The notes beneath the pieces are model-generated. The model did no database searches. It saw only the letters and a list, made by a program, of their open reading frames with translations, and was not told where the DNA came from. From Rhizobiaceae bacterium (GTDB lineage: Bacteria > Pseudomonadota > Alphaproteobacteria > Rhizobiales > Rhizobiaceae): a stretch of 7,329 nucleotides of DNA. A program made the position numbers and the translations under genes. Below, one piece after another: positions 6,086 to 7,329 of this stretch. The DNA is taken from assembly GCA_028865845.1 (NCBI GenBank), contig JAGWJK010000194.1:1-7329 (forward strand), written 5' to 3'. Positions within the stretch are counted from its first letter, which is position 1. Each line of letters opens with the position of its first letter.

Positions 6086-7329
6086 ATGACCATAGCGACC
6101 AGCGCCAAGGGGGGCGCGCAGATTCTCGTTGTTGAGGATGACCCGATCCAACGTCGTCTGCTAAAAAATGCCATCGAACGGCACGGACACGTGACGCACA
6201 TGGCGGAAAATGGCCGTCTCGGCCTGGAGATTCTGAAGCGCAACAGCGGTCAGATCAACGTGATCGTGCTCGATCTGATGATGCCGGAAATGAACGGCAT
6301 CGAGTTCCTGGGCGCGCTTGCCGAAATGGGTACGGAAGTGCCCGTGATCGTACAGACGGGACAAGGCGGCATCGAAACGGTGGTACAGGCCATGCGGGCC
6401 GGCGCCTTCGATTTCGTCGTCAAGCCGGTCTCTCCGGAGCGCATATCGGCGTCCATCGCCAATGCGTTGAAGCTGGACCAGCGGGAGGCCAAGGCTCGCG
6501 CCGGGCGCAGATCGCGCTCAAGCGCGATCGGTTTCGACGACATTGTCTCGGCTAGCCCGGCAATGATGCGGGTGCTCGATCTTGCCCAGCGTGCCGCCCA
6601 ATCGAACATCCCGGTGGTGCTCGAAGGCGAATCCGGCGTCGGCAAGGAACTCGTCGCACGGGCGATCCAGGCCGGCAGTGACCGGTCCGGCAAGCCGTTC
6701 GTCACAGTCAACTGTGGGGCCATTCCGCACAATCTGGTGGAAAGCATTCTGTTTGGCCATGAGAAGGGTGCCTTCACCGGCGCTGCCGAGCGTCATGTCG
6801 GCAAGTTCATGGAAGCCGATGGCGGCACGCTGTTCCTCGACGAAGTGGGCGATCTGCCGCTGGACGTGCAGGTGAAGCTCCTGCGCGCCGTACAGCAGGG
6901 CGAAATCGAGACTGTCGGAGCGCGTGTCGCGCAAAAGGTCAATGTCCGCCTGATCTCGGCGACCAACAAGGACCTGATCGAAGAAGTGAAGGCAGGGCGA
7001 TTCCGCGAGGATCTGTACTATCGCCTGAACGTTTTCCCGATCACGATGCCAGCCCTGCGCCGACGCAAGGAAGACATTCCGTATCTTGCGCGGGCCTTCG
7101 CCGACCGATTTGCCCTCGAGCAAAAGCTTGGCCATTCGCTCTCGATCAGCCATGGCGCGCTCGCATTGCTCACAGCCTATGATTGGCCGGGCAACATTCG
7201 CCAGCTTGAAAACGCGGTGTTCCGCGCCGTCGTGCTGTCGGAGGGTTCCGAGCTGGTGGAAGCCGATTTCCCGCAGATCGCCGCACAGCTCCCGGGCTAT
7301 TTCTCCGGCGAGCATCCGACGTTAGTTGT
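6086..7329 (+). CDS. NtrC-type sigma-54 activating response regulator (C-terminus cut by window edge)
   Basis: The first 414 residues of a two-component response regulator that activates sigma-54 promoters. Residues about 12-130 are a receiver domain with the acidic pocket E17-D18-D19, phospho-acceptor D63 in VLDLMMPEMNG, T91 and K113. After an Arg-rich linker (KARAGRRSRSS) comes the AAA+ domain: Walker A GESGVGKE (181-188), intact GAFTGA sigma-54 contact loop (228-233), Walker B FLDEVGD (250-256), FREDLYYRLNV with arginine fingers (306-316) and sensor II WPGNIRQLEN (367-376). The Fis-type DNA-binding domain must lie beyond the right edge. Walker A has Val where most family members have Thr. 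All receiver residues for phosphorylation are present, so it should need a histidine kinase, but none is in the window. The ATG at 6086 has GAGG (6077-6080) five bases before it. It is divergent from pepF. Target genes cannot be told. Confidence 0.93.
   Translation, partial: MTIATSAKGGAQILVVEDDPIQRRLLKNAIERHGHVTHMAENGRLGLEILKRNSGQINVIVLDLMMPEMNGIEFLGALAEMGTEVPVIVQTGQGGIETVVQAMRAGAFDFVVKPVSPERISASIANALKLDQREAKARAGRRSRSSAIGFDDIVSASPAMMRVLDLAQRAAQSNIPVVLEGESGVGKELVARAIQAGSDRSGKPFVTVNCGAIPHNLVESILFGHEKGAFTGAAERHVGKFMEADGGTLFLDEVGDLPLDVQVKLLRAVQQGEIETVGARVAQKVNVRLISATNKDLIEEVKAGRFREDLYYRLNVFPITMPALRRRKEDIPYLARAFADRFALEQKLGHSLSISHGALALLTAYDWPGNIRQLENAVFRAVVLSEGSELVEADFPQIAAQLPGYFSGEHPTLV

Noticed and set aside
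6518..7315. A 265-codon minus-strand frame opposite the response regulator
   Set aside because: In codon register with the regulator, whose AAA+ motifs are complete; the antisense product has no family features.
1..7329. tRNA or rRNA genes, CRISPR arrays, transposases, phage or toxin-antitoxin genes
   Set aside because: I looked on both strands and saw none; almost all bases are accounted for by housekeeping-type genes and three short intergenic gaps.

Overview
The window looks like a core chromosomal segment from an alphaproteobacterium of the Rhizobium/Agrobacterium/Sinorhizobium group. The reasons are the high G+C content, near absence of TTA, CTA and TCA codons, a homospermidine synthase gene, a rhizobial-type C-rich dispersed palindrome between genes, and protein variants typical of that group. 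The assignment is from recognition of the sequence, not from a search.

Layout, left to right. The first 306 bases hold the N-terminal third or less of homospermidine synthase (minus strand, running off the left edge). After a 135-base gap comes a compact run of five minus-strand genes, transcribed from 3845 down to 442: pabB (aminodeoxychorismate synthase component I), a class IV aminotransferase that is probably pabC (aminodeoxychorismate lyase), a YciI-family small protein, a DUF4440/SnoaL-like protein, and a DUF3445 protein related to the alpha subunit of haem-dependent oxidative N-demethylase. The first two overlap, the next two junctions are 4 and 41 bases, and the last is 9 bases, so they are probably one operon. 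A 166-base gap with a 12-bp-arm palindrome separates them from pepF, an M3-family oligoendopeptidase F, also on the minus strand. A 220-base divergent intergenic region then leads to a plus-strand NtrC-type sigma-54-activating response regulator, which runs off the right edge before its DNA-binding domain.

How the genes work together: pabB and pabC make p-aminobenzoate from chorismate for folate synthesis. The three genes behind them are poorly characterised. The characterised relative of the last one uses tetrahydrofolate as a cofactor of its complex, which makes the folate link more than accidental proximity, though this is inference. pepF and the response regulator are divergent; regulation of one by the other cannot be shown here.

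Most of the window is ordinary core genome. I do not see a defence system, mobile element, CRISPR array or RNA gene. The points most worth a second look are the folate/N-demethylase-like gene cluster and a perfect 18-bp tandem duplication that doubles a ribosome binding site inside that cluster. No gene-free stretch exceeds 300 bases.
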